Assembly: GCF_009363555.1 (NCBI RefSeq)
Contig: NZ_CP045372.1
Coordinates: forward strand, 620,001 to 684,000
Origin: Sulfitobacter sp. THAF37
Lineage (GTDB): Bacteria > Pseudomonadota > Alphaproteobacteria > Rhodobacterales > Rhodobacteraceae
Direction of reading: 5' to 3'
DNA length: 64,000 bases
Shown here: piece after piece, positions 36,478 through 44,551 of the stretch
Layout of the letters: the number at the start of each line of letters is the position of its first letter
Numbering within the stretch: the first letter of the stretch is position 1
Notes under the pieces: generated by a model
Databases searched by the model: none
What the model saw: the letters and a program-made list of their open reading frames with translations, nothing else
Told to the model about the DNA's origin: nothing
Program-made: the position numbers and the translations under genes

Positions 36478-36819
36478 ATGACACCCACACTCGATCAGGT
36501 TTTTGCTGCCCTTGCCGATCCGACCCGCCGGGCCATTCTGGCCATGCTGCTTGAGGACGACATGGCCGTGACCGACGTTGCGGACCCGTTCGAGATGTCG
36601 CTGGCCGCGATCTCCAAGCACCTGAACGTGCTGACCGCAGCGGGGCTGATCTCTCAGGAAAAGAGGGGAAGGGTCAAATGGTGCAAGCTGGAACCGGAAG
36701 CGATGAAGGCGGCGTCCATCTGGATGCAGGGGTTCGGGCAGTTCGAACCGGTGCATCTGGACGCGTTTGAACGGTTTCTTGCGCTGGAGCTGCCGGACCG
36801 GGACGAAAAAGGCGGGTGA
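36478..36819 (+). CDS. ArsR family transcriptional regulator
   Basis: This is a 113-aa winged-helix regulator of the ArsR/SmtB fold. FAALADPTRRAILAMLLEDD and MSLAAISKHLNVLTAAGLISQEKRGRVKWCKLEP form the helix-turn-helix and wing. Metal-binding cysteine pairs of true arsenic sensors are absent (only one Cys), so it is more like the SdpR/AHSA1-linked subgroup, although no such partner gene lies next to it. A GTG directly precedes the ATG and could be the start instead. The stop codon is part of a terminator stem. Confidence 0.82.
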   Translation: MTPTLDQVFAALADPTRRAILAMLLEDDMAVTDVADPFEMSLAAISKHLNVLTAAGLISQEKRGRVKWCKLEPEAMKAASIWMQGFGQFEPVHLDAFERFLALELPDRDEKGG

Positions 36820-36832
36820 CTGCTCACCCGCC
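36806..36832 (-). terminator. Terminator shared by arsR and the micropeptide genes
   Basis: A 9-bp perfect stem GGCGGGTGA/TCACCCGCC (36811-36819 and 36824-36832) with a 4-base loop. On the minus strand it is followed by five T (36806-36810), terminating the micropeptide unit. On the plus strand it includes the arsR stop codon and is followed by TGTTT. Confidence 0.75.
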
Positions 36833-36846
36833 TGTTTCAGCGAAAT

Positions 36847-36915
36847 TCAGAAGGCCAACTGGATGACGACAAGTACGACAACAACAAGGCCGATGATGTA
36901 GATGATGTTACGCAT
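36847..36915 (-). CDS. 22-residue single-pass membrane micropeptide
   Basis: This is an open frame of 22 codons encoding a peptide that is almost entirely a transmembrane helix. It begins MRNIIYIIGLVVVVL, a basic N-terminus followed by Ile/Val/Leu, and ends QLAF. A strong ribosome-binding site GAGGAG lies six bases before the ATG. It is a clear paralogue of the upstream micropeptide (first 15 residues differ at two positions) and lies 10 bp after it. A minus-strand terminator follows 14 bp downstream. Function unknown; small helices of this kind often modulate a membrane partner, but no partner is shown. Confidence 0.75.
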   Translation of the reverse strand: MRNIIYIIGLVVVVLVVIQLAF

Positions 36916-36925
36916 CCCGTACTCC

Positions 36926-37000
36926 TCAGACCAGGCCCAGCAGACTCAGGATGGCAAGTACGACGACCACGAGGCCGATGAGATAGATAATGCTGCGCAC
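36926..37000 (-). CDS. 24-residue single-pass membrane micropeptide
   Basis: This is an open frame of 24 codons with a GTG start preceded by AAGGAG at seven bases. The product begins MRSIIYLIGLVVVVL and continues with a leucine-rich end: one membrane helix with an Arg2 positive-inside signal. It is the first of the tandem micropeptide pair, downstream of the EamA gene on the same strand with a 66-bp gap. Conservation of the NIIY/SIIY-xIGLVVVVL core between the two copies despite different codon use argues for selection on the peptide. Confidence 0.75.
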   Translation of the reverse strand: MRSIIYLIGLVVVVLAILSLLGLV

Positions 37001-37066
37001 TTTGACGCTCCTTCTTATTCAGATTGAATGACAAACTCGTGATCGTGCGGGTTGGTTCCGTGCAAC

Positions 37067-37966
37067 TCACATATTCTGTGCGTTGTCGTCCCGCAGCAGA
37101 AGCAGCAACGCAAGGATTGTCAGCCCGACACCCACCAAGACCAGCAGCGGCGGAACGCCGTTGCCTAGGATAATCTCCCACGCGATCACCCATGTCGGCG
37201 TCAGATAGGTGTAGGCCATGACCTTGGCGGACGGCAGCCGAAGGGTGGCGAACGACAGCAGAACCACCGTGATCGCCGTGGCGCATAAGGTGACATAGGC
37301 CAGCGTCACCCACACCAACAGCGGCAGCCCGGCCCAGTCGGTCGCCGTGAGCGCGGGCCACGCGTAGACCACCAGCAACACCGCACCTGCCAGCAGCGTG
37401 CCGAAGGTGAATGTGACCGGCCCCTCGCCCCGGTTCAGGCGGCGCACTAGAGGCGTGTAGATCGCGTGACTGACACAGCCGACGAAATAGATCGCTTCGC
37501 CCCGGCCCACGTCGAATGCCATCAGCGCCCCCAGATCGGCGCGGAAGATCACCCAAAGCGCCCCGATGCCCCCGATGACCAACGCCAGCGCCATGCGCGG
37601 CGTCAGAACCTGACGCAGCATGAACCAGGCGATGACGGCGGCCATAACGGGGACCAACGTGAATACCGCCGCGGCGCTGACCGGCGGCGCGGTTTTCAAT
37701 CCCTCGAACATCAGGACAAAGTAGATGGCAAAGAACCCGCCCAGCAGGCCGTAACGCCAGGGCGCGGCAAAACTGGCACGCGATAGCGACCCGCGTTGCC
37801 ATGCCAGCGCCCCGACCACCACGGCCGCGAGGCAGAAGCGCACCGCGTTGAAGGCCGAGGGCGCAATGTCGTTTGCCACCAGCGCACCCAGCGAAAATGA
37901 CCCGGCGACCAGGGCAGAGAAAGCCAGCATCGCAAGGTGCCCCTGAGCGCCGGGGCTCAACACCAC
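37067..37966 (-). CDS. EamA/DMT family transporter
   Basis: This is a 299-aa membrane protein with ten hydrophobic segments in two EamA repeats. The first includes FNAVRFCLAAVVVGALAW and the second GTLLAGAVLLVVYAW. The repeat-ending motif LTYLTPTWVIAWEIILG-like (here AYTYLTPTWVIAWEIILG) is typical of DMT exporters. The substrate is unknown. The GTG start at 37966 overlaps the LysR gene by 10 bp, with GAGGAG very close upstream; TTG at 37960 or ATG at 37930 are alternatives. Translation is probably coupled to the LysR gene. Confidence 0.82.
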   Translation of the reverse strand: MVLSPGAQGHLAMLAFSALVAGSFSLGALVANDIAPSAFNAVRFCLAAVVVGALAWQRGSLSRASFAAPWRYGLLGGFFAIYFVLMFEGLKTAPPVSAAAVFTLVPVMAAVIAWFMLRQVLTPRMALALVIGGIGALWVIFRADLGALMAFDVGRGEAIYFVGCVSHAIYTPLVRRLNRGEGPVTFTFGTLLAGAVLLVVYAWPALTATDWAGLPLLVWVTLAYVTLCATAITVVLLSFATLRLPSAKVMAYTYLTPTWVIAWEIILGNGVPPLLVLVGVGLTILALLLLLRDDNAQNM

Positions 37967-38835
37967 TCCTCACTCACATGCTTCTTGATGAAAGCCACCA
38001 GCGCCTGAACTTTCGAGGTACGGTGCAGGTCCACGTGCGTGACGAGCCAGAGCGGCCCCGCCCATTCGTCGCGCGGGGGGTGGACTTCGACCAGACCGGG
38101 GTGGCGGGCGGCCTCTACCGCGTCCATGAATCCGATCCCGGCGCCAGACAACAGGGCGGCATCCGCCGCATGCGAGTCGGTGCAGCGAAAGGTGATCGCC
38201 TCTTCCGGGACGTTTTCGCGCAGCCAGACGTAGAAAGGCGCGCGGCTGTTCTGATTGTCCGGCCCGATAAAGCGGTGATCGGCGTAGTCCTGCGGCCCCT
38301 CGGGCAGGCCGTATTCATCGACATAGGCGCGGCTGGCGTAGGCTCCGATGCGGCTGGAGGCGAGCGACTGCACCACGTTGTCGGGTTGGTCCGGCACCGT
38401 CCCCGCGCGGATGGCGACATGCGCCTCACCGTATTCCAGGCGGAACAGGCGGTCGCCGGTCAGGTAACGCACCTTGACCCCTGGATACAGCCGTTGGAAC
38501 GCGACCAGCATCGGCGCAATGCTATGGGACAGACTGGCCAACGAGGTGACGACAAGATCCCCGGACACATCCGCACCCTGCCCCTTGATCCGTCCGACAA
38601 GCTGGTTGAACTGATCCTCGGTGGCCTGCGCCACGCGCAACAGGTCCGTCCCCGCCTCGGTCGCCGTATAACCGCGTGCGTGACGCTGGAACAGCTTGAC
38701 CCCAAGCCGCCCCTCAAGCGCGTCGATATGCCGGATCACCGTGGCATGATGCACGCCCAGGACTTCTGCCGCGCCACTGACCGTCCCCAGCCGCGCCACA
38801 TGATAGGCCGTTCTGATTTCGTCCCAGTTGTCCAT
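37957..38835 (-). CDS. LysR family transcriptional regulator
   Basis: This is a 292-aa LysR protein. The winged helix is WDEIRTAYHVARLGTVSGAAEVLGVHHATVIRHIDALEGRLG, and the effector domain includes SGAGIGFMDAVEAARHPGLVEV. The start at 38835 gives the shorter MDNWDEIRTAY form; the upstream frame has no family similarity. It is divergent from azoR across 119 bp and overlaps the downstream EamA gene, so it probably controls azoR, the exporter, or both. The intergenic region contains TTG-N6-CAA half-sites near 38900. Confidence 0.87.
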   Translation of the reverse strand: MDNWDEIRTAYHVARLGTVSGAAEVLGVHHATVIRHIDALEGRLGVKLFQRHARGYTATEAGTDLLRVAQATEDQFNQLVGRIKGQGADVSGDLVVTSLASLSHSIAPMLVAFQRLYPGVKVRYLTGDRLFRLEYGEAHVAIRAGTVPDQPDNVVQSLASSRIGAYASRAYVDEYGLPEGPQDYADHRFIGPDNQNSRAPFYVWLRENVPEEAITFRCTDSHAADAALLSGAGIGFMDAVEAARHPGLVEVHPPRDEWAGPLWLVTHVDLHRTSKVQALVAFIKKHVSEEWC

Positions 38836-38954
38836 CCGTCCCCCACATACGCCTGTGCAAATTTGAACAACGTCGGTGCAATTTCTGCCAGTTGTGTTTG
38901 TAAATGCAAGTGCTGATTTTGGCTGCAAGAACACCCAACACAGGAAAACAAACC

Positions 38955-39533
38955 ATGTCCATACTCCGCATCGACTCTTCCGCGAATACGACAGACTCGA
39001 TCACCCGCACCTTGACGGATCGCATCGTTGCCCAGCTGGGCGATACCGATATCGTCACGCGCGACCTTGCCCTGGAACCGCTGCCGCAGATCACGCACAC
39101 CTGGGCCGTTGCCCGCACGACCCCCGAAGCCGATCGCGCGCCCGAGCAGGTCGAAGCACTGAAGGAATCCGACAAGCTGGTGGCCGAGCTGCTGGCCGCC
39201 GACACCATCGTGATCGGCGCACCGGTCTACAACTTCGGCGTGCCCGCATCGCTCAAGGCATGGATCGACCTGGTGGCCCGCGTCGGCGTCACCTTCCGCT
39301 ACACCGAGACTGGCCCCGAAGGCCTGGTCAAAGGCAAACGCGTCATCATCGCCATGGCGTCCGGCGGGACACCGGCCGGGTCCTCCGCAGATTTCGTCAG
39401 CGGCTATCTGAAGTTCGTGCTGGGCTTCATGGGCATGGACGATGTCACCGTCATTGCCGCCGATGCGCTGGCAAAGGACGCCGAGGGAACCGTGGCCCGC
39501 GCAAACGATCAGATCGAAAAGATCGCGGCCTGA
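38955..39533 (+). CDS. azoR: FMN-dependent NADH-azoreductase
   Basis: This is a flavodoxin-fold oxidoreductase of 192 aa. It reduces quinones and azo compounds by two-electron transfer from NADH through FMN. The phosphate-binding opening is ILRIDSSANTTDSITRTLTD. The flavin-binding signature APVYNFGVPASLKAWIDLVARVGVTFRYTE near residue 80-108 is diagnostic. ATG 38955 was chosen because it starts the conserved fold. It is divergent from a LysR regulator, a common arrangement for quinone-responsive reductases. Confidence 0.93.
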   Translation: MSILRIDSSANTTDSITRTLTDRIVAQLGDTDIVTRDLALEPLPQITHTWAVARTTPEADRAPEQVEALKESDKLVAELLAADTIVIGAPVYNFGVPASLKAWIDLVARVGVTFRYTETGPEGLVKGKRVIIAMASGGTPAGSSADFVSGYLKFVLGFMGMDDVTVIAADALAKDAEGTVARANDQIEKIAA

Positions 39534-39567
39534 TACCACGCTGCCCCAAGAGGGCATTCAACAGATC

Positions 39568-39602
39568 GCGCCGGGCCCACGTCTCTTTCGCGGGCCCGGC
39601 GC
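39568..39602 (+). terminator. Hairpin after azoR
   Basis: An 11-bp perfect stem GCGCCGGGCCC/GGGCCCGGCGC (39568-39578 and 39592-39602) with a 13-base loop, 34 bp after the azoR stop. No T-tract follows, so it may terminate weakly or protect the mRNA end. Confidence 0.5.
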
Positions 39603-39696
39603 CGGCACTGTTCATATCTCCCCGCCCCTGCGGAACTTCACGGCGACAAGTGGCGTTTTGCGAATGGTCCCGCCAGCTGGCGCAAAGGGGTTTTTC

Positions 39697-41484
39697 ATGG
39701 GTGAATGGTTCGCGGGGTCCGAGGATCTCATCGCGCTCGGCCTGCTGGCCTGCGTCTTTGTCGCATTTGTCCTGGAACGCTATCCCCCCGACACAATCGC
39801 CGTTGTAGGCGCGGCGGCGTTTATCGTTCTGGGTCTTGTCAGCCCGGATGATGTGCTGGCCGTCTTCTCCAACCCTGCCCCGATCACCATTGCCGCGATG
39901 TTCGTCGTCTCGGGCGCGCTGGTCCGGACCGGCGTGCTGGATGCCATTGCGGGCTTTATCGTTGAACGTGCGAAAACCCGGCCAGTGCTGGCTCTGACGG
40001 CCTTCTTCTTTGCCGCGCTGACGGCTTCCGCCTTTGTCAACAACACCCCCATCGTGCTGATCCTGATCCCGCTGGTGCTGCGGCTCAGTCATGCGGTCGG
40101 GATCGTATCCACGCGGCTGCTGATCCCGCTGTCCTACGTTTCCATCCTCGGCGGCACGTGCACCATGATCGGCACCTCCACCAACCTGCTGGTCGATGGC
40201 GTGGCGCGACAGAACGGGGTCGAGGCCTTTGGTATCTTCGAGATCGCCCCCGTCGGGATCGTGGCCGCGCTGACCGGCCTGGCCTTCATGCTGATCGCCG
40301 GACGGTTCCTGCTGCCCAACCGTCCGGACCGGGGTGCAACTTCGATGCTGACCGAAACCACGTTCCTGACCGAGGTTGCAATCCTGCCCGACTCACCCCT
40401 GATCGGCCAGAAACTGGACGACACGCCCGAGTTCAATCGCGCCGCGATACGGATCACCGGTTTGCGCCGGGGTGGCAACATCCAGCGCAACAAACTGCCC
40501 GACGCGGTGCTGGCCAAGGGCGATACGCTGATCCTGTCGCTCCCCACGTCGGAGCTGCTGACCCTGCACGACATGCCGGGTCTGCGGGTGGGGCTGCGCC
40601 GCCCGGGCCGCCCGCGCGAGGACGAGAACCACCTGGTTGCCGAAGCCATCGTGCCGCCGGGGCTTGCCGAAGGCCGGGCGATGCTGGGCGAGACCGGCCT
40701 GGGCGCGGATTACGGCGTGCGTATCCTGGGGGCGAACCGCCACCGCCACATTCCCGGCCCCGACCTGTGGTCGGTCAAGCTGCGCCCGGCCGACCGGCTG
40801 CTGCTGCAGGGTACCGCCGAGGGGCTGGATGCGCTGGCGCGCGGCGGCACCATCGTTTCCGTATCGCGGCCATCGGGCCGCGCCTACCGCCGCCGACAGG
40901 CGCCCGTCGCCATCGCGGCACTGCTGGGTGTCGTGGCCCTTGCCGCCGTCGGTCTCGCCAGCATCACCCTGCTGTCGATCCTCGCAGTGGCGCTGATCCT
41001 GCTGCTGCGGTGCATTGACAACGACGAGGCATGGGGCTCGATCGACGCGAGCATCCTGATCCTGATCTTCGCCATGCTGGTCATCGGAACCGGGCTGGAA
41101 AACAGCGGCGCGGTCGAAACCATCGTGAACGCCCTGACCCCCCTGCTGGAACGCCTGCCCCCGGCGCTTCTGCTTGCGGCAATCTACCTGACCGCTTCGG
41201 TCCTGACGGAGCTTGTCACCAACAACGCTGTCGCCGTGATCCTGACCCCCATCGCGATCAGCATCGCGGGGCAACTGGGCGTCGATCCGCGCGCGCTTGT
41301 GGTGGCGGTGATGTTCGGCGCCTCGGCCAGTTTCGCCACGCCCATCGGATACCAGACCAACACGCTGGTCTACGGGGCGGGCAATTACCAATTCCGCGAC
41401 TTCCTGTTGATCGGTGTGCCGATGAACCTGGTCGTCGGCGCGGCAGCGGTATTGGCTATCGCCGTGTTCTTCCCGCTGGGCTGA
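39697..41484 (+). CDS. SLC13/DASS family permease with RCK_C (TrkA-C) domains
   Basis: This is a 595-aa inner-membrane permease. The N-terminal half has membrane segments and the motif SAFVNNTPIVLILIPLV, followed by SILGGTCTMIGTSTNLLVDG. Two soluble RCK_C/TrkA-C domains sit in the middle (about residues 215-295 and 300-385). The second membrane half has LTELVTNNAVAVILTPIA and FATPIGYQTNTLVYGAG. This layout marks the divalent anion:Na+ symporter group that includes sulfate and dicarboxylate carriers, and the substrate is undecided. AAAGGGG precedes ATG 39697. Confidence 0.88.
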   Translation: MGEWFAGSEDLIALGLLACVFVAFVLERYPPDTIAVVGAAAFIVLGLVSPDDVLAVFSNPAPITIAAMFVVSGALVRTGVLDAIAGFIVERAKTRPVLALTAFFFAALTASAFVNNTPIVLILIPLVLRLSHAVGIVSTRLLIPLSYVSILGGTCTMIGTSTNLLVDGVARQNGVEAFGIFEIAPVGIVAALTGLAFMLIAGRFLLPNRPDRGATSMLTETTFLTEVAILPDSPLIGQKLDDTPEFNRAAIRITGLRRGGNIQRNKLPDAVLAKGDTLILSLPTSELLTLHDMPGLRVGLRRPGRPREDENHLVAEAIVPPGLAEGRAMLGETGLGADYGVRILGANRHRHIPGPDLWSVKLRPADRLLLQGTAEGLDALARGGTIVSVSRPSGRAYRRRQAPVAIAALLGVVALAAVGLASITLLSILAVALILLLRCIDNDEAWGSIDASILILIFAMLVIGTGLENSGAVETIVNALTPLLERLPPALLLAAIYLTASVLTELVTNNAVAVILTPIAISIAGQLGVDPRALVVAVMFGASASFATPIGYQTNTLVYGAGNYQFRDFLLIGVPMNLVVGAAAVLAIAVFFPLG

Positions 41485-41532
41485 GCCTGCGCTTGACACC
41501 GCCCGGCCCGGCAGCTAAATCCCGCGAAGTTC

Positions 41533-41605
41533 CCGGAAGCCCAGCCTTCCGGTCCCTGCGGCGTGCAGGGATCGCCCCCCACCAGCGTGTTACGCCCGTG
41601 GGGGC
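41533..41605 (+). terminator. Three successive hairpins between the permease gene and ffh
   Basis: Three stems follow each other: CCGGAAG/CTTCCGG (41533-41552), CCCTGC/GCAGGG (41554-41570) and GCCCCCAC/GTGGGGGC (about 41574-41605), the last followed by ATTTGTG. They probably terminate the permease transcript. A small structured RNA is possible. I see no SRP RNA signature on either strand despite the ffh neighbour. Confidence 0.5.
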
Positions 41606-41672
41606 ATTTGTGTATTCAGCGCCGGCTCCCTACATCTGGGGTGTCCGCAACCGACGATAGGGGGCTCTGCCC

Positions 41673-43187
41673 ATGTTCGAAAACCTCAGCGAACGCCTTT
41701 CCGGCGTCTTTGACCGACTGACGAAACAGGGCGCCCTGTCCGACGAAGATGTGAAGACGGCCCTGCGCGAGGTCCGCGTTGCCCTGCTGGAGGCCGACGT
41801 GTCGCTGCCGGTGGCCCGCGACTTCGTGAAGGCGGTTCAGGATCAGGCCACCGGACAGGCCGTGACCAGATCCGTCACCCCCGGTCAACAAGTCGTCAAG
41901 ATCGTGCATGACGCGCTGATCGACACCCTCAGGGGTGAAGGCGAGCCCGGCGCGCTGAAGGTCGACAACCCGCCCGCGCCGATCCTGATGGTCGGCCTGC
42001 AGGGCGGCGGCAAGACCACGACCACCGCGAAGCTGGCGAAACGGCTCAAGGATCGCGACGGCAAGAAGGTGCTGATGGCCTCGCTTGACGTGAACCGCCC
42101 TGCGGCTATGGAACAGCTGGCGATCCTCGGCACCCAGATCGGGGTAGACACACTGCCGATCGTCAAGGGCGAAGACCCGGTTGCCATCGCCAAACGCGCC
42201 AGGACGCAGGCGGGTCTGGGCGGCTACGACGTCTACATGCTCGACACCGCCGGACGCCTGTCCATCGACGAAGAGCTGATGCAACAGGTCGAAGCGGTGC
42301 GCGATGTCGCCAACCCACGCGAGACGCTGCTGGTGGTCGATGGCCTGACCGGTCAGGACGCGGTGCACACCGCCCAGAACTTCGACGATCGCATCGGCAT
42401 CACCGGCGTGGTGCTGACCCGGATGGACGGCGACGGCCGCGGCGGCGCCGCGCTGTCGATGCGTGCCGTCACCGGCAAACCGATCAAGTTCGTCGGCCTG
42501 GGCGAAAAGATGGACGCGCTCGAAACCTTCGAACCGGAGCGTATCGCGGGCCGTATCCTCGGCATGGGCGACATCGTCGCGCTGGTGGAAAAGGCGCAGG
42601 AAACGATCGAGGCCGAACAGGCCGAGAAAATGATGAAGCGCATGGCCAAGGGTCAGTTCAACATGAACGACCTCAGGATGCAGCTGGAACAGATGATCAA
42701 GATGGGCGGCATGCAGGGCATGATGGGCATGATGCCCGGCATGGGCAAGATGGCCAAACAGGCCGAGAGCGCGGGCCTGGACGACAGCATTCTCAAGCAG
42801 CAGATCGCCCTCATCCAGTCCATGACCAAGAAGGAACGCGCCAACCCGGCCCTGCTGCAGGCCAGCCGCAAGAAACGCATCGCCAGGGGCGCCGGCCTTG
42901 AGGTCAGCGACCTCAACAAGCTGATGAAGATGCACCGCCAGATGTCCGACATGATGAAGAAGATGGGCAAGATGGGTAAAGGCGGCATGCTGAAACAGGC
43001 CATGAAGGGCATGATGGGCAAGGGCGGCGCCGGCATGGACCCCAGCCAGATGGACCCCAAGCAACTGGAAGCCGCTGCGAAAGCGATGGGCGGCAAACTG
43101 CCCGGCGGTATGGGTGGCCAGAATCCCTTTGGCGGCGGCGGCATGGGCCTGCCGTCGGGCCTGTCCGGTTTCGGTAAGAAGAAGTGA
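41673..43187 (+). CDS. ffh: Signal recognition particle protein Ffh
   Basis: Ffh binds 4.5S RNA and signal sequences and targets inner-membrane proteins. It is 504 aa. The N domain starts MFENLSERLSGVFDRLTKQG. The G domain has the P-loop GLQGGGKTTTTAKLA near residue 107, DTAGRL, and TRMDGDGRGGAALS. The methionine-rich M domain (about 330-450) contains MMKKMGKMGKGG repeats. A Gly/Met/Pro-rich tail of about 60 residues ends in KKK, longer than in many Ffh proteins. It starts the ffh-aroQ-rpsP-rimM-trmD plus-strand cluster. Confidence 0.98.
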   Translation: MFENLSERLSGVFDRLTKQGALSDEDVKTALREVRVALLEADVSLPVARDFVKAVQDQATGQAVTRSVTPGQQVVKIVHDALIDTLRGEGEPGALKVDNPPAPILMVGLQGGGKTTTTAKLAKRLKDRDGKKVLMASLDVNRPAAMEQLAILGTQIGVDTLPIVKGEDPVAIAKRARTQAGLGGYDVYMLDTAGRLSIDEELMQQVEAVRDVANPRETLLVVDGLTGQDAVHTAQNFDDRIGITGVVLTRMDGDGRGGAALSMRAVTGKPIKFVGLGEKMDALETFEPERIAGRILGMGDIVALVEKAQETIEAEQAEKMMKRMAKGQFNMNDLRMQLEQMIKMGGMQGMMGMMPGMGKMAKQAESAGLDDSILKQQIALIQSMTKKERANPALLQASRKKRIARGAGLEVSDLNKLMKMHRQMSDMMKKMGKMGKGGMLKQAMKGMMGKGGAGMDPSQMDPKQLEAAAKAMGGKLPGGMGGQNPFGGGGMGLPSGLSGFGKKK

Positions 43188-43192
43188 GCGCA

Positions 43193-43705
43193 ATGGCCGA
43201 TCATATCCCGATGATCGAGACGGAGCGCCTGCGTCTCCGCGCGCCGAAGCTCGACGATCTGCCCGCGTTGACCGCGTTTTTCGCGTCCGCGCGCAGCCAC
43301 TTCGTCGGCGGGCCGCGGGAGGCTTACGACGCGCGCCGGGGCATGATGGCGGTTTTCGGGAATTGGGCGCTCTGCGGCTTCGGCATGTGGTACATCGCCG
43401 ATCGGGATAGCGACGCATTCCTCGGCGCGACAGGCATCCTGAACGGCCCTGACTGGGATGAACCGGAACTGGCATGGTATGTCACCGAAGCCGCCGAGGG
43501 GCACGGCATCGCATTCGAGGCGACGCAGGCCGCCCGCGCCCACGCCGCGCAGCACCTCGGGCTGGACCGCATCGTGAGCTACCCTGCCCCCGAAAACACC
43601 CGCTCCATCGCCCTCGCCACCCGCCTCGGCGCGGTGTTCGAGCGGGAAGGCATGCTCATGGGAGAGGCGATGCACGTCTACCGCCACCCGAAGGTGGCCG
43701 CATGA
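43193..43705 (+). CDS. GNAT family N-acetyltransferase (RimJ/RimL-like)
   Basis: This is a 170-aa acetyltransferase. It has the RimJ/RimL-type opening PMIETERLRLRAPKLDDLPALTAFF, the mid-fold PELAWYVTEAAEGHGIAFEAT and the C-terminal ENTRSIALATRLGAVFEREGML, where N-xxSxxxxxKxGF-like residues bind acetyl-CoA. The substrate is unknown. The start may be GTG 43184, overlapping the ffh stop, or ATG 43193; the latter is listed. The stop overlaps a 28-codon open frame (ATGA at 43702). Confidence 0.83.
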   Translation: MADHIPMIETERLRLRAPKLDDLPALTAFFASARSHFVGGPREAYDARRGMMAVFGNWALCGFGMWYIADRDSDAFLGATGILNGPDWDEPELAWYVTEAAEGHGIAFEATQAARAHAAQHLGLDRIVSYPAPENTRSIALATRLGAVFEREGMLMGEAMHVYRHPKVAA

Positions 43706-43788
43706 TTGCCTCCTTTGCCCCGCAACCCGTAGCCGCGATGAGCGCGCGATTGGCGCAGTCCATTACACCAAAAAGGAGCGCCCGATGA
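43702..43788 (+). CDS. Possible 28-residue leader or coupling ORF
   Basis: This open frame of 28 codons starts in an ATGA overlap with the GNAT stop and ends in an ATGA overlap with the chorismate mutase start. It begins [17 protein letters not shown] and has an amphipathic, basic character without a family match. Its 3' end contains AAGGAG, the ribosome-binding site of the next gene. It might be translated only to carry ribosomes across the gap. Chance cannot be excluded for such a short frame. Confidence 0.3.
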   Translation: MIASFAPQPVAAMSARLAQSITPKRSAR

Positions 43789-44081
43789 CCGACGACACCA
43801 CCCGCGCCGCCGAGCTGCTGAAAGGCCACCGTGCCAGCATCGACCGGCTGGACGCGATCCTCGTCTATACCTTGGGCGAGCGGTTCAAACACACGCAGGC
43901 TGTGGGGAAACTCAAAGCCGAACACGACCTTCCCCCGTCCGACCCGGCCCGCGAAGCGGCTCAGATCGGACGGCTCGAAGATTTGGCGAAAGAGGCCGAC
44001 CTAGATCCCGAATTCGCCAAGAAGTTCCTGAACTTCATCATCGCCGAAGTCATTCGGCACCACAAAACCCACCAATCGTAG
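43785..44081 (+). CDS. Chorismate mutase (AroQ type)
   Basis: This is a monofunctional AroQ-class chorismate mutase of 98 aa. It converts chorismate to prephenate for phenylalanine and tyrosine. It is all-helical, with the active-site residues in [36 protein letters not shown] (Arg, Asp, Arg, Lys) and the late [14 protein letters not shown] carrying the Gln/Glu-equivalent region. AAGGAG precedes the ATG at seven bases. It is placed between the GNAT gene and rpsP, a position seen in related bacteria. Confidence 0.92.
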   Translation: MTDDTTRAAELLKGHRASIDRLDAILVYTLGERFKHTQAVGKLKAEHDLPPSDPAREAAQIGRLEDLAKEADLDPEFAKKFLNFIIAEVIRHHKTHQS

Positions 44082-44131
44082 GGTGCGCATTCATTGCGCA
44101 CCACCTCTCTGACATCAAAAGGAAATACACC

Positions 44132-44536
44132 ATGGCCATGAAAATTCGTCTCGCCCGCGGCGGCTCCAAGAAACGCCCGCACTATTCCATCGTCGCCGCC
44201 GACAGCCGCATGCCGCGCGACGGCCGCTTCATCGAGAAGCTGGGCACCTACAACCCGCTGCTGCCCAAGGACAGCGAGGACCGCGTCAAGATGAACGTCG
44301 AGAAGGTTCAGGAATGGATCTCCAAAGGCGCGCAGCCGACTGACCGCGTAAAGCGCATGCTGGAAGCAGCGGGCGCCCTGCCCAAGACCGAGCGTAACAA
44401 CCCGAACAAAGGCACACCGGGCAAGAAGGCCCAGGACCGCGCGCAGGAGAAGGCCGACAAGGCCGCTGCCGCCGCGGAAGCGGCCAACGCCCCCGCCGAG
44501 GAAGCCCCGGCAGAAGAAGCAGCCGCGGAAGAATAA
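44132..44536 (+). CDS. rpsP: 30S ribosomal protein S16
   Basis: This is a ribosomal protein of the 30S body. It is 134 aa. The conserved domain covers residues 1-85 ([24 protein letters not shown] and [10 protein letters not shown]). The remaining 45 residues are an Ala/Glu/Lys-rich disordered tail, common in alphaproteobacteria and longer than in E. coli (82 aa total). Ribosome-binding site AAAGGAA. It is followed by bluB after 15 bp instead of directly by rimM. Confidence 0.97.
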   Translation: MAMKIRLARGGSKKRPHYSIVAADSRMPRDGRFIEKLGTYNPLLPKDSEDRVKMNVEKVQEWISKGAQPTDRVKRMLEAAGALPKTERNNPNKGTPGKKAQDRAQEKADKAAAAAEAANAPAEEAPAEEAAAEE

Positions 44537-44551
44537 GGCACAGCACCCGGC

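Noticed and set aside
41485..41672. 4.5S SRP RNA next to ffh
   Set aside because: The invariant GGAAGGAAGCAGCC-type core is not present on either strand; the GGAAGGC seen on the minus strand is only part of a simple hairpin.
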